NCBI GenBank assembly: GCA_003151895.1
Contig: PLYX01000107.1
Span: 5,581-14,936, forward strand
Direction: 5' to 3'
From: Solirubrobacterales bacterium
GTDB taxonomy: Bacteria > Actinomycetota > Thermoleophilia > Solirubrobacterales > Solirubrobacteraceae
Length of the DNA: 9,356 nucleotides
The translations under genes were made by a program, and so were the position numbers. The notes under the pieces were generated by a model. The model was not told the DNA's origin, made no database searches, and saw only the letters and a program-made list of their open reading frames with translations. Positions 1 through 6,055 of the stretch are shown here, piece by piece; positions within the stretch are counted from its first letter, which is position 1, and the number at the start of each line of letters is the position of its first letter.

Positions 1-62
1 GGGGGGGGGGGGGGGGGCGGGGGTGTGGTAGTAGTCGTGGTGGTGGTGGTGGTGGTTGTAGT
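1..62. repeat. Poly-G and GGT/GTA simple-sequence tract
   Basis: Seventeen consecutive G at 1-17, one C, five more G, then repeated GGT/AGT/CGT triplets to about position 62. On the minus strand this reads in frame as the Thr-rich linker and polyproline tract of cupredoxin A. Because it lies exactly at the edge, the homopolymer length may be affected by sequencing or assembly. Confidence 0.75.
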
Positions 63-464
63 CGTGGTGGTGCCGGTGGTTTTTACGATGACCGTGCCGG
101 TCATTTCCGGCCCGTGAACGGTGCAGTAGAACGTGTAGGTGCCGGCCTGCGTAAATGTGCACGTGCCGCTCCATTCCGTGCCGGACGCGGTTTCGGTCGT
201 GCCCACAGGAACGCCGCTGTCGCACGTCGGCTTGGCCGGGCCGCCGACCCAGTTCACTCCGTGTCTCGTGGTCGTGGAGTTGCGCAGTGTGACGACGCCG
301 CCGGGTGCCACCGAGACCTGCGACGGGGACCAGTAGTGGCTGTAGAGACCGACGTTGACCGCATCGACGGTCGGGCTCGTTTCAGAGCTCGCGACCGCCG
401 GCAGCACTCCCACCGCAACCCCCAGAAGCGCTGCGATCGACACGTAATGCTTAGGCAATCTCAT
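1..464 (-). CDS. Secreted cupredoxin (type-1 copper protein), paralog A, C-terminus beyond the left edge
   Basis: Reading from the ATG at 464-462, the frame stays open to the window edge (154 codons visible). The protein begins MRLPKHYVSIAALLGV, a typical signal peptide ending near AVASSE. A single cupredoxin domain follows, with a TRHGV histidine and a YCTVHGPEM segment supplying Cys, His and Met ligands. Two further cysteines (CDSG and GTCTF) could form a disulfide. After the domain the chain becomes a run of about 13 threonines and then at least 7 prolines at the window edge. The DNA is nearly identical to the next minus-strand gene, so this is a recent tandem duplicate. It lies 22 nt downstream of that gene's stop and is probably co-transcribed with it. 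A purine-rich GGCGGAGAG precedes the start. It is likely an exported electron-transfer or copper-binding protein; partner unknown. Confidence 0.8.
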   Translation of the reverse strand, partial: MRLPKHYVSIAALLGVAVGVLPAVASSETSPTVDAVNVGLYSHYWSPSQVSVAPGGVVTLRNSTTTRHGVNWVGGPAKPTCDSGVPVGTTETASGTEWSGTCTFTQAGTYTFYCTVHGPEMTGTVIVKTTGTTTTTTTTTTTTTTTTPPPPPPP

Positions 465-486
465 TGTTTCTCTCCGCCTCTCGTCA

Positions 487-1299
487 TCAGTTGTGCTCGA
501 CCACGGTTCGGGTGAGGGTGGTCGGTTCGCCGTAGAAAGGGGTGAGCACGATCTTCACGGTGAGCGCCACGCGGTGGCGGCGGCTGAGCGCGCGCTTGGC
601 CTTCGTGCTGAGCTTCACCGAGAAGGGCTGCCGGCCGGCAGGTACCGAGCTGCGAACGAACCGCCCAACCGCTACACGCGTGGCGTGTTTGGTCTTTGCA
701 AGCGAGGCGCCGCTCGCGAACAGGTCGACCTCGAGGCGGTCGCCCGCGCCGGCCTTCGAGACGTCGAGCGAGCCATGCACGGACGTGCCGTGTTGACTGG
801 CGCGAAGCGACGGGCCGCCTACGAGCGGCGAGCCGGAGGGGGGTTCGGTTTTGGGGGAGGGCGTGCCGGTTGTCGTCGTTGTCGGGGTGGTGGTCATGGT
901 GGTGGCGCCTCCGGGGCTGACGGTGACCGTGCCGGTCATTTCGGGTCCGTGGACAGTGCAGTAGAACGTGTAGGTGCCGGCCTGCGTAAATGTGCAGGTG
1001 CCGCTCCATTCCGTGCCGGACGCGGATTCGGTCGTGCCCACAGGGACGCCGCTGTCGCACGTCGGCTTGGCCGGCCCTCCGACCCACTCCACGCCATGCC
1101 TTGTTGTTGTGGGGTTACGCAACGCCACGACTCCTCCAGCCCCCACCGACACCTGGGACGGCGACCAGTAGTGGCTGTAGAGACCGGAGTTGACCGCATC
1201 CACCGTCGGGCTCGTTTCAGAACTCGCGATAGCCGGAAGCACCGCTGTGGCGACCCCGAGCAGGGCCACCAGTGGAACGTAGCGCCGACGCAGTCTCAC
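487..1299 (-). CDS. Secreted cupredoxin with Thr-rich linker and C-terminal domain, paralog B
   Basis: 270 aa from a GTG start (1299-1297). Residues 1-26 form a signal peptide (basic MRLRRR, hydrophobic core, cleavage near AIASS). Residues about 33-127 are a plastocyanin/azurin-like domain with candidate copper ligands His68, Cys114, His117 and Met121. Cys81 and Cys102 may form a disulfide. Residues about 130-158 are a Thr/Pro linker. Residues about 160-270 form a separate Ser/Val/Arg-rich, probably beta-rich domain (LDVSKAGAGDRLEVDLFASG, then ALTVKIVLTPF) resembling tails of secreted Thermoleophilia proteins. The His-to-Met spacing is four residues, as in azurin, not five as in plastocyanin. 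It is the first gene of a two-gene minus-strand unit with paralog A and is divergent from the ECF sigma gene. Redox partner and localisation (secreted or wall-bound) are unknown. Confidence 0.82.
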   Translation of the reverse strand: MRLRRRYVPLVALLGVATAVLPAIASSETSPTVDAVNSGLYSHYWSPSQVSVGAGGVVALRNPTTTRHGVEWVGGPAKPTCDSGVPVGTTESASGTEWSGTCTFTQAGTYTFYCTVHGPEMTGTVTVSPGGATTMTTTPTTTTTGTPSPKTEPPSGSPLVGGPSLRASQHGTSVHGSLDVSKAGAGDRLEVDLFASGASLAKTKHATRVAVGRFVRSSVPAGRQPFSVKLSTKAKRALSRRHRVALTVKIVLTPFYGEPTTLTRTVVEHN

Positions 1300-1536
1300 A
1301 ATCTCAGCCCGCCTTTCCCTTGAAGTTCGAGTGGTCGTCTAATACGCGCCGATCGAAGCACCGCGCCCACCACTCAGCACGCCTCACTCGCCAAGGACCC
1401 CGCCGCACGGCGATCCTTCCCGGAGCGTGCCGATGCTGGCCCGCTCGCTCCCACGGACCGCCCGGAGGGCGCTACAGTCGCAAGGTCGCCTCGACCGAAG
1501 CCGCCGCCGTTTGCGGCGCCTGAGTTCGAGCCTGAG
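1300..1536. other. Divergent intergenic region between cupredoxin B and the ECF sigma gene
   Basis: These 237 bp must hold the promoters for both the minus-strand cupredoxin pair and the plus-strand sigma operon. A TACAGT hexamer at 1473-1478 fits a TANNNT -10 for the sigma gene, but I see no convincing -35 and no clear shared ECF-type motif. No RNA gene or strong palindrome is visible. Confidence 0.35.
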
Positions 1537-2118
1537 ATGCCCATGCGCGCCCTGGACCCGCAGTCGCTCACACGGCACATCGACCGCCTCTACCGCGCGG
1601 CGTGGGCACTGTGCGGGTCGCGCGAGGACGCGGAGGATCTCGTGCAGGAGACCTTTGCGCGCGTGCTCTCCAAGCCGCGGATGCTGCGCGGCGACGACGA
1701 GCTCGCCTACCTGATGCGGGTGTTGCGCAACACGTTCTTCACCTCGCGGCGCACCGCCTCGCGCCGGCCGGTGACGAGCGCAACGCTTGAGGACGTGGTT
1801 GCCGCCGACCTGCAGCCCACCTCCCAACCGGAGCATGCGCTCGACGTGCAGGAGCTCTACGCGGCGGTGGCCAAGCTGCCGGATGACTTCCGTCTGGCAC
1901 TCGTGGCTGTGGACATCCTCGGCCTCTCCTATCGAGAAGCCGCAAGCGCGCTGCGCACGCGCGAGGCGACGATCACCACGCGGCTTTTTCGAGCCCGCCG
2001 CCAGGTGGTGAGGATGCTCGCTTCCGAGCCACAGCCCGACGCGGCACCCAAGAGGTTCTCGAGCGCGCGGGAAGGCTCGACACCGCACGAGCGTCTTGCT
2101 GAGCAGGGACACCTATGA
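1537..2118 (+). CDS. ECF-family RNA polymerase sigma factor
   Basis: 193 aa. Region 2 spans about residues 11-76 (HIDRLYRAAWALCG, then the hallmark SREDAEDLVQETFARVL). Region 4 spans about 105-160 (VAKLPDDFRLALVAVDILG, LSYREAASALRTREATITTR, LFRARRQVVRML), a normal sigma-70 region 4 helix-turn-helix. The length is typical of group 4 sigma factors. A second ATG two codons downstream (1543) is an equally possible start; the upstream purines are weak. The stop overlaps the next start (ATGA at 2115-2118), so translation is coupled to the anti-sigma gene. It should direct RNA polymerase to a small envelope-response regulon, and the flanking cupredoxin genes are the obvious candidate targets by position only. 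Confidence 0.93.
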   Translation: MPMRALDPQSLTRHIDRLYRAAWALCGSREDAEDLVQETFARVLSKPRMLRGDDELAYLMRVLRNTFFTSRRTASRRPVTSATLEDVVAADLQPTSQPEHALDVQELYAAVAKLPDDFRLALVAVDILGLSYREAASALRTREATITTRLFRARRQVVRMLASEPQPDAAPKRFSSAREGSTPHERLAEQGHL

Positions 2119-2912
2119 CCGATCTGCCGAGAGACACAGAGTTCGAGTTGGCCGCGCTGGCCGACGGATCGCTCGCGCCGGAGCGCCGTGAGCAGGCGCT
2201 CGAGCGCGTGCGCGGCTCGCGTGAGCTGCAAGCTGCCCTGGCTGAGCAGCGGCGTGCGATCGAGTTGACGGCGGCCGTCGCCGTTCGTGCGCCCGCGTCG
2301 CTGCGCAGCCGGGTCGAGGCGATGGCGCCCGCTCGCCGCGACGGGACGAGCGCGCGGACGCATCGAAGGCGCCGGCTTGCGACAGTGCGCATCGGCTTCG
2401 CGGCGATCGCCGCGGCGGCGCTTGCGGCCGCCACCGTCGCGATCACCCAATCCGGGGGCGGATCGTCGGGGCTCAGCGTGCAGCAGGCCACCGCGCTGAC
2501 GCTGAGCCCGGCGACGATGGCGGCGCCCGTGGAGGACGAGGCGCATCGCGCCCAGCTGGCGGCGTCGGTGGACGGGGTGCCGTTCCCCTACTGGAAGGAG
2601 CGCTTCGGGTGGCGCGGCAGCGGGGCGCGCAGCGACCGGCTCGCGGGACGTTCGGTGACAACCGTGTTCTACTCCAACGCCGAAGGGCGGCGGATCGGCT
2701 ACGCGATTGCCTCCGGACACGCTCCCACGACGCGTGGCGGGACGGTGATCAGGCGCTGGGGGGTCTCCTACCGCGTGCTCAGCCACGACGGGGCCATTGT
2801 GGTGACCTGGCAGCGGGCGGGCCACCTATGCGTGGTGTCGGGGCGCGGCGTGAGCGCGCGCACGCTGCTAAGCCTCGCGAGCTGGGGCAGTGAGCGGCGA
2901 CACTCCGCCTGA
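2115..2912 (+). CDS. Putative membrane anti-sigma factor
   Basis: 265 aa, starting inside the sigma gene's stop (ATGA). The N-terminal cytoplasmic part (residues about 1-85) is charged and helical, with TEFELAALADGSLAPERREQ resembling the sigma-binding domain of membrane anti-sigma factors. No HxxxCxxC zinc motif is present. A basic RTHRRRR stretch (81-87) precedes one transmembrane helix at about 91-112, giving N-in/C-out topology. The extracytoplasmic part (about 113-265) is Gly/Ser-rich first and then a compact domain with VPFPYWKERFGWR and GRRIGYAIASG, which I do not recognise as a named sensor. Role is inferred mainly from the coupling to an ECF sigma gene plus the single-TM architecture: it would hold the sigma factor until an envelope signal. 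The last codons lie in a short tandem duplication that continues past the stop. Confidence 0.78.
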   Translation: MTDLPRDTEFELAALADGSLAPERREQALERVRGSRELQAALAEQRRAIELTAAVAVRAPASLRSRVEAMAPARRDGTSARTHRRRRLATVRIGFAAIAAAALAAATVAITQSGGGSSGLSVQQATALTLSPATMAAPVEDEAHRAQLAASVDGVPFPYWKERFGWRGSGARSDRLAGRSVTTVFYSNAEGRRIGYAIASGHAPTTRGGTVIRRWGVSYRVLSHDGAIVVTWQRAGHLCVVSGRGVSARTLLSLASWGSERRHSA

Positions 2913-2954
2913 GCGGGAGCCGGGGCAGCGGCCGGACACTCCGCCTGAGCGGGA
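2881..2954. repeat. Imperfect 36-38 bp tandem duplication across the anti-sigma stop codon
   Basis: Unit 1 is 2881-2918 and unit 2 is 2919-2954. Their last 20 bp (2899-2918 and 2935-2954) are identical, and the leading halves share GGGGCAG with small differences. The stop codon (2910-2912) lies in unit 1; unit 2 is a non-coding copy of the gene's last codons. Confidence 0.8.
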
Positions 2955-3017
2955 AGGTCGCGCCAGGGCGCGGAGTCTGTCCAGTTAGCGACAGCAGAAA
3001 GATCCGGCCGCAAAGAG

Positions 3018-3022
3018 AGGAG
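3018..3022 (+). promoter_or_regulatory. Strong ribosome binding site for the plastocyanin-like gene
   Basis: AGGAG, within a longer purine run AGAGAGGAG (3014-3022), lies 8 nt before the ATG at 3031. It fixes that start and contrasts with the weak sites of the sigma gene. Confidence 0.7.
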
Positions 3023-3030
3023 CCCGAACC

Positions 3031-3375
3031 ATGAGATTGAGAACACTTGCCGGCACGCTTACGGCGCTCGCCGCCGCGACGGGGCTGGCGATTCCAGCCT
3101 TCGCATCAGGGGGCGGACACAGCGCAAGCAGCCACACGGTGACGCTGTCGCACATCAGGTACCACCCGGGCACGCTCAGCATCAAACGCGGCGACACCGT
3201 GACCTGGCTGTGGGAGGACAAAGGCAAAGAACACAACGTCACCGGCAAAGGCTTCAAATCGAAAACGATGACGAAAGGCTCGTTCGGCGTGCGCTTCACC
3301 AAAGCGGGCACCTTCAACTACCACTGCACGATCCACGTCGAAGAAGGCATGCGCGGCATGATCGTGGTGCATTGA
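3031..3375 (+). CDS. Small secreted plastocyanin-like cupredoxin
   Basis: 114 aa with a signal peptide at residues 1-25 (MRLRTLAGTL, hydrophobic core, cleavage near AFASG). The mature domain has the plastocyanin/pseudoazurin pattern: beta strand HTVTLSHIRYHPGTLSIKRG, DTVTWLWED, then His68 in KEHNV, and the C-terminal loop YHCTIHVEEGM giving Cys99, His102 and Met107. The His-to-Met spacing is five, as in plastocyanin, unlike the two minus-strand cupredoxins, so it is not a recent copy of them. It lies 118 nt downstream of the anti-sigma gene on the same strand and could be the third gene of the sigma operon or have its own promoter. It likely carries electrons or binds copper outside the membrane. 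Confidence 0.88.
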   Translation: MRLRTLAGTLTALAAATGLAIPAFASGGGHSASSHTVTLSHIRYHPGTLSIKRGDTVTWLWEDKGKEHNVTGKGFKSKTMTKGSFGVRFTKAGTFNYHCTIHVEEGMRGMIVVH

Positions 3376-3429
3376 CGGCTACTGCCTCCGAGCGCTCGAA
3401 CGAGCGCCGCGAACGCACGAATCAAGCCA

Positions 3430-3474
3430 GGGCGGGCCGACCGGGGAGCCAGCCTCCCTCGTGACGACCCGCCC
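3430..3474. terminator. GC-rich inverted repeat between convergent genes (possible terminator)
   Basis: GGGCGGG at 3430-3436 pairs with CCCGCCC at 3468-3474 around a 31-nt loop, between the plastocyanin-like gene and the convergent lipoprotein gene. There is no T-run, so this is a weak candidate. Confidence 0.25.
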
Positions 3475-3480
3475 CGCCCC

Positions 3481-3498
3481 GGGGCCATTCTTGGCCCT
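3481..3498 (-). terminator. Hairpin at the lipoprotein stop codon (possible terminator)
   Basis: GGGCCA (3482-3487) pairs perfectly with TGGCCC (3492-3497) around a 4-nt loop, extendable by a G-T pair at 3481/3498. It abuts the TGA of the minus-strand lipoprotein (3500-3498). A U-tract is lacking, as is common in high-GC Actinobacteria, so termination is a guess from position. Confidence 0.4.
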
Positions 3499-4043
3499 CA
3501 GGAGTTGTCCACCTTGCTGCCGCTCGGCGAGAGCACGTACCAGTCGGCCCCGAAGCCCTTGACTCCCTGGCCGTAGGCGTCGCCGGAGTCCTTGTCCTTG
3601 GCGAAGAAGTAGAGCGGGTGGCCCTTGTAGGTGACCTGAGTGGCGCCGTCGGAGCGGGTGATCGTTCCCAGATCGGACGAATTCGCGGCGCCTGCGACGG
3701 TCGGAGCGCCACTGGTGGTGACCGGAGGCCAGACCGAGGCGCACGCGCCCGAGCAGCTTGAGGCGGCGCCCTTGTCGCCTTCGAACATGTAGACAGTCAG
3801 CTCCTTCGAGCCGGCCGCCAGGATCGTGCCGAGTTTGCTGGCGTGCTTGACGGTCACCGCCACGCCCGTGCTCGACGCGGGCGTGGTGCTGGCGGCTGCA
3901 CTGCTCGTCGTCTGTTCGTTCGCGGTCGGGTACGCCGAAGCGGCGGATGTGCCGCTCGAGGATTTGCTCGAGCTGCCGCAGCCGGCCGCCAGCAGTGCGG
4001 CTGCGCCCAATACGGCAATCACGCCGGTGGTTGGTGTCTTCAT
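3498..4043 (-). CDS. Lipoprotein with tandem Yx(F/W/Y)xxD secreted repeats (COG4315 type)
   Basis: 181 aa. The ATG at 4043-4041 is preceded by AGGAG (plus-strand CTCCT, 4049-4053) 5 nt upstream, which decides the start. The N-terminus MKTPTTGVIAVLGAAALLAA leads into the lipobox LAAGC, so the protein should be lipid-anchored. A Ser/Thr/Ala linker follows, then two copies of the family repeat: LTVYMFEGDKG with CSGACASVWPP, and LGTITRSDGATQVTYKGHPL followed by YFFAKDKDSGDAYGQGVKG. The YMFEGD and YFFAKD segments are the conserved motif. The biochemical role of this family is not established; homologues often occur with redox or stress genes, which suits the adjacent cupredoxins. The frame runs on upstream to 4751, but that extension overlaps folK and is not used. 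Confidence 0.9.
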   Translation of the reverse strand: MKTPTTGVIAVLGAAALLAAGCGSSSKSSSGTSAASAYPTANEQTTSSAAASTTPASSTGVAVTVKHASKLGTILAAGSKELTVYMFEGDKGAASSCSGACASVWPPVTTSGAPTVAGAANSSDLGTITRSDGATQVTYKGHPLYFFAKDKDSGDAYGQGVKGFGADWYVLSPSGSKVDNS

Positions 4044-4177
4044 GAAAGCTCCTACGGTCGTTGACGTCGCATGGGACCGATCGCCACCGATGGCGGGGTC
4101 AACGGATAAGACGCCGGCGCCGGCCGATCCTTCCGGCGGCCGTGGCCAGCGAGCATATGGCTCCGCGGGCGAGCCGC
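4044..4177. other. Gap between folK stop and the lipoprotein start
   Basis: On the minus strand this 134-bp gap has two short hairpins, GGCTC/GAGCC and GGCCG/CGGCC, that might end folK transcription. A TTGACC (4102-4097) could be a -35 for the lipoprotein, though no good -10 follows at normal spacing. Confidence 0.25.
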
Positions 4178-4684
4178 TCAGACCGACAACGGCGGCCCAG
4201 CCCAGCGCACGCCTTCGCTGACGGGGAGAACGGCCAGCGCGTCGGACAGGCGGGCGCCATCGGGCGTGGAAAGCTCGAAGTCGAGCTCGAGTGCGGGAAT
4301 CAGCACGAAGCGGCGGCTGAGAACCTGTTCGTGGGGGAGCGTCATGCGCTCGTGAGCGAGCTCGATGTCGCCGAGCAGCAGGATGTCGATGTCGATCGCC
4401 CGCGGCCCATGCCGCGCGCCGCGCGCCACGCGCCCGAGCTGGGCCTCCAGGCGCTTGGCGGCATCCAGCAGCTCGAGCGGCTCGAGCGCCGTCTCGACGA
4501 GCACGCATGCGTTCAGAAAGCTCGGCTGATCGAGCACCTCGCCGACTGGGTCGGTGTCGTACACCGAGGAGGCGGCCGTCACGCGCACACCGATCGACGG
4601 GAGCGCGTCGACGGCGGCCTGCAGATGGGCGCGGCGATCGCCGACGTTCGATCCGAGGCCGAGCAGGCCGCTGCGCAGAGGCAT
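4178..4684 (-). CDS. folK: 2-amino-4-hydroxy-6-hydroxymethyldihydropteridine pyrophosphokinase (HPPK)
   Basis: 168 aa, standard for HPPK. It transfers pyrophosphate from ATP to 6-hydroxymethyl-7,8-dihydropterin, feeding dihydropteroate synthase in cytosolic folate synthesis. Visible motifs are the N-terminal GLGSNVGDR (residues 9-17), DQPSFLNACVLVET in the centre, and the diagnostic ARHGPRAIDIDILLLGD carrying the metal-binding Asp pair, followed by LPHEQVLSRRFVLIPALEL. The start is ATG at 4684; no strong Shine-Dalgarno is visible. In related bacteria it normally follows folP and folB directly. Here its nearest upstream folate gene, folB, is about 2.9 kb away with opposite-strand genes in between, so it needs either its own promoter in the 68-bp gap (4685-4752) or long read-through. 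Confidence 0.96.
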   Translation of the reverse strand: MPLRSGLLGLGSNVGDRRAHLQAAVDALPSIGVRVTAASSVYDTDPVGEVLDQPSFLNACVLVETALEPLELLDAAKRLEAQLGRVARGARHGPRAIDIDILLLGDIELAHERMTLPHEQVLSRRFVLIPALELDFELSTPDGARLSDALAVLPVSEGVRWAGPPLSV

Positions 4685-4731
4685 CGCCGCGGAAGGCTAT
4701 CGAGCGCCTGGCCTCGCCAAGAAGCGGAGCA

Positions 4732-4754
4732 ATAGTGGTATATTCTCCCACTAT
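4732..4754 (+). promoter_or_regulatory. Operator/promoter palindrome over a leaderless start
   Basis: ATAGTGG (4732-4738) is the exact inverse of CCACTAT (4748-4754), and the right arm runs into the ATG at 4753. Between the arms is TATTCT (4741-4746), a TANNNT -10 whose expected start point, 7 nt on, is the A of the ATG. This suggests leaderless mRNA repressed by a dimer, plausibly the encoded antitoxin-like protein. Confidence 0.55.
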
Positions 4755-5232
4755 GACCTACCTGGTTGAGCGAGGCGGCGGCGCATGGGAGATACGCGAG
4801 TCGCATGGCACTGACGCGGGGCCTCGCAGTCGCACGCTGGCCACCTTCAGGACCCTGACGGCGGAGGTGCTCGAGCATGCACAAGCGCGCTCGACGAAGC
4901 GCCTGGATGCGGACGAGCTGCGCAAGGCGGCGCGGCGTGCGGGCGCTCCGGTACCAGCCCCGCCCTCCGATCGCACAGCAGGGGAGCTGCTCGCCGAGCT
5001 GGCGGCGGGCCACAGGCCGCGACCGTTGCTCGCTCGCCTGCTCGTGAAGGCCCTGTCGGCGGACGGAAGTCAGCCGACAGGCAACGCGGAGGCTGCCGCC
5101 GCCTGGATCGCAGCCTCGCCCGAGCGACGCGGGGAGACGCTGCGCGACCTGCTGCTGCTGGTCGACCATCTCCCGCGCGCGAGGGCGCGCGAGCGTGTTC
5201 GCTTCCCACGCGTCGCGTCGCGAGCGATATGA
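4753..5232 (+). CDS. Putative antitoxin-like partner of a nucleotidyltransferase
   Basis: 159 aa, Ala/Arg-rich. No named domain recognised. The N-terminus MTYLVERGGGAWEIRESHGT, followed by GPRSRTLATFRTLT and a helical LDADELRKAARRAGAPV, is a pattern I recall from actinobacterial hypothetical proteins encoded directly upstream of nucleotidyltransferases. The C-terminal half is helical (LLAELAAG, RPLLARLLVKAL, LRDLLLLVDHL). It starts at a probable leaderless ATG within a palindrome, and its stop overlaps the next start (ATGA, 5229-5232), giving translational coupling. By analogy with type IV AbiE and MNT systems the first gene would be the antitoxin and autorepressor, but it lacks an evident winged helix, so that is inference. 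A longer in-frame form from 4507 would run through folK antisense and is rejected. Confidence 0.65.
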   Translation: MTYLVERGGGAWEIRESHGTDAGPRSRTLATFRTLTAEVLEHAQARSTKRLDADELRKAARRAGAPVPAPPSDRTAGELLAELAAGHRPRPLLARLLVKALSADGSQPTGNAEAAAAWIAASPERRGETLRDLLLLVDHLPRARARERVRFPRVASRAI

Positions 5233-5783
5233 GCGAACCGAGCCTTCCCGAGAAGATCGTCGCCATCCACGGGCAGCTGGCGCGGACGAAGACTCCACAC
5301 GCGTTCGGCGGCGCCCTGGCGCTCGCCTACTACGCCGAGCCGCGCGCGACGATCGACGTCGATCTGAACCTGTTCGTTGCTCCGAGCTCATACCCGGACG
5401 TCGAGCGCGAGCTGACGAAGATCGGAGTCGGCGATGGCGTGGAGCCCGAGACCGTGGAACGCGACGGCCAGTGCCGCCTGCGATGGGGGAACACGCCGAT
5501 CGACCTGTTCTTCGCGTATGACGCGTTCCACGACGCCATGCGCCGGGCGATCCGCAGCGAGCCCTTCGGCGAGACGAGGATCCCGATCCTCGCTCCCGAG
5601 CACCTGCTCGTGTGCAAGGCGATCTTCAACCGTCCCAAGGACTGGCTCGACATCGAGCAGATGCTCGTCTGCGTAGAGGAGCTCGACATCGAGGAGATAC
5701 GCATGTGGCTCGACCGGATCGTAGGAGCCGACGATCCCCGCAGAGAGCGCTTCGACCGCGTGGCCGAAGCGTGCGGCGCCTGA
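5229..5783 (+). CDS. AbiEii-like nucleotidyltransferase-fold protein (putative toxin)
   Basis: 184 aa. The nucleotidyltransferase signature is clear: helix and FGGALALAYYAEPRATIDVD supply Gly27-Gly28 and the Asp43-x-Asp45 pair, and TPIDLFF provides a third carboxylate, Asp92. The C-terminal LAPEHLLVCKAIFNRPKDWL and DIEQML match the K...RPKD..DIE pattern of AbiEii/MNT-type proteins. All three metal-binding acids are present, so it is probably catalytic. AbiEii-family toxins use GTP or other NTPs to modify targets and stop growth; the substrate here is unknown. It overlaps its upstream partner by 4 nt, typical for a toxin that must be made with its antitoxin. Alternative: a nucleotidyltransferase with a housekeeping modification role. 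Confidence 0.82.
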   Translation: MSEPSLPEKIVAIHGQLARTKTPHAFGGALALAYYAEPRATIDVDLNLFVAPSSYPDVERELTKIGVGDGVEPETVERDGQCRLRWGNTPIDLFFAYDAFHDAMRRAIRSEPFGETRIPILAPEHLLVCKAIFNRPKDWLDIEQMLVCVEELDIEEIRMWLDRIVGADDPRRERFDRVAEACGA

Positions 5784-5803
5784 GCACTCCAGCCGCGTGC
5801 TCA
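5781..5803 (+). terminator. Hairpin at the nucleotidyltransferase stop codon
   Basis: TGAGCAC (5781-5787, beginning with the stop codon) pairs perfectly with GTGCTCA (5797-5803) around a 9-nt loop. A second hairpin, GACCGG/CCGGTC (5815-5820/5830-5835), follows. No T-run is present, but position favours an end of transcription for the pair. Apart from these, nothing is recognised up to about 5890. Confidence 0.4.
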
Positions 5804-5892
5804 GACTGTCCGGCGACCGGCTCAACCAACCGGTCCCTGCCGACGCTTCACCTGTAGGCGGTGGTGGCCCTGTCGAGCTCGCGTTGCGCCGC

Positions 5893-6034
5893 GGAGGAGC
5901 CAAGATAGGGATGCACGATCAAGGCCAAGAAGGACCTGGCACGTCTCGACATGCCAGTCCGTCGACGTGTCGTCAAGGCGATCCGGGCATTGGCTGAGGA
6001 CCCACGCGGTGGTGCCTTGCGCAAGCTCAACTAA
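5893..6034 (+). pseudogene. Decayed RelE/ParE-family toxin fragment
   Basis: From 5918 to a TAA at 6032-6034 the frame encodes 38 residues, including KKDLARLDMPVRRRVVKAIR and ALAEDPRGGALRKLN. This matches the N-terminal helical half of RelE/ParE toxins (KDLxKL...R.RI..ALxxLxxDPR...KL). A strong GGAGGAG (5893-5899) and an ATG (5911) precede it, but the ATG is in a different frame, implying an indel plus loss of the first strand. The beta-sheet C-terminal half carrying catalytic residues is absent. No antitoxin partner is recognised upstream. It is therefore a relic of about half a toxin, not a functional gene. The match is from memory of the family pattern. Confidence 0.6.
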
Positions 6035-6055
6035 CTTGTCAAGGGCAGGCAGAAT

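Noticed and set aside
493..1323. 276-aa plus-strand open frame over the cupredoxin B gene
   Set aside because: It is antisense to a gene with a clear signal peptide and copper motifs, has no recognisable domain, and is Arg/Gly/Ala-rich as expected of a high-GC shadow frame.
1929..2825. 298-aa minus-strand frame over sigma and anti-sigma genes
   Set aside because: Composition-driven antisense frame without domains; it covers two well-supported coupled genes.
4044..4751. N-terminal extension of the lipoprotein to a 417-aa protein
   Set aside because: The extension overlaps folK in another frame. The internal ATG at 4043 has an AGGAG and begins a perfect lipoprotein signal.
4507..4752. Upstream extension of the antitoxin-like gene (241-aa form)
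   Set aside because: It would be antisense to the folK 5' region and Arg-rich. The ATG at 4753 matches the family N-terminus and the promoter geometry.
5858..5908. Possible antitoxin remnant upstream of the RelE-like fragment
   Set aside because: Only 16 residues (AVVALSSSRCAAEEPR) between two stops in the same frame; too short and without a recognisable motif.
5848..6030. 60-aa minus-strand frame over the toxin relic
   Set aside because: No recognisable domain; the plus strand explains the region better through RelE-like residues and a Shine-Dalgarno.
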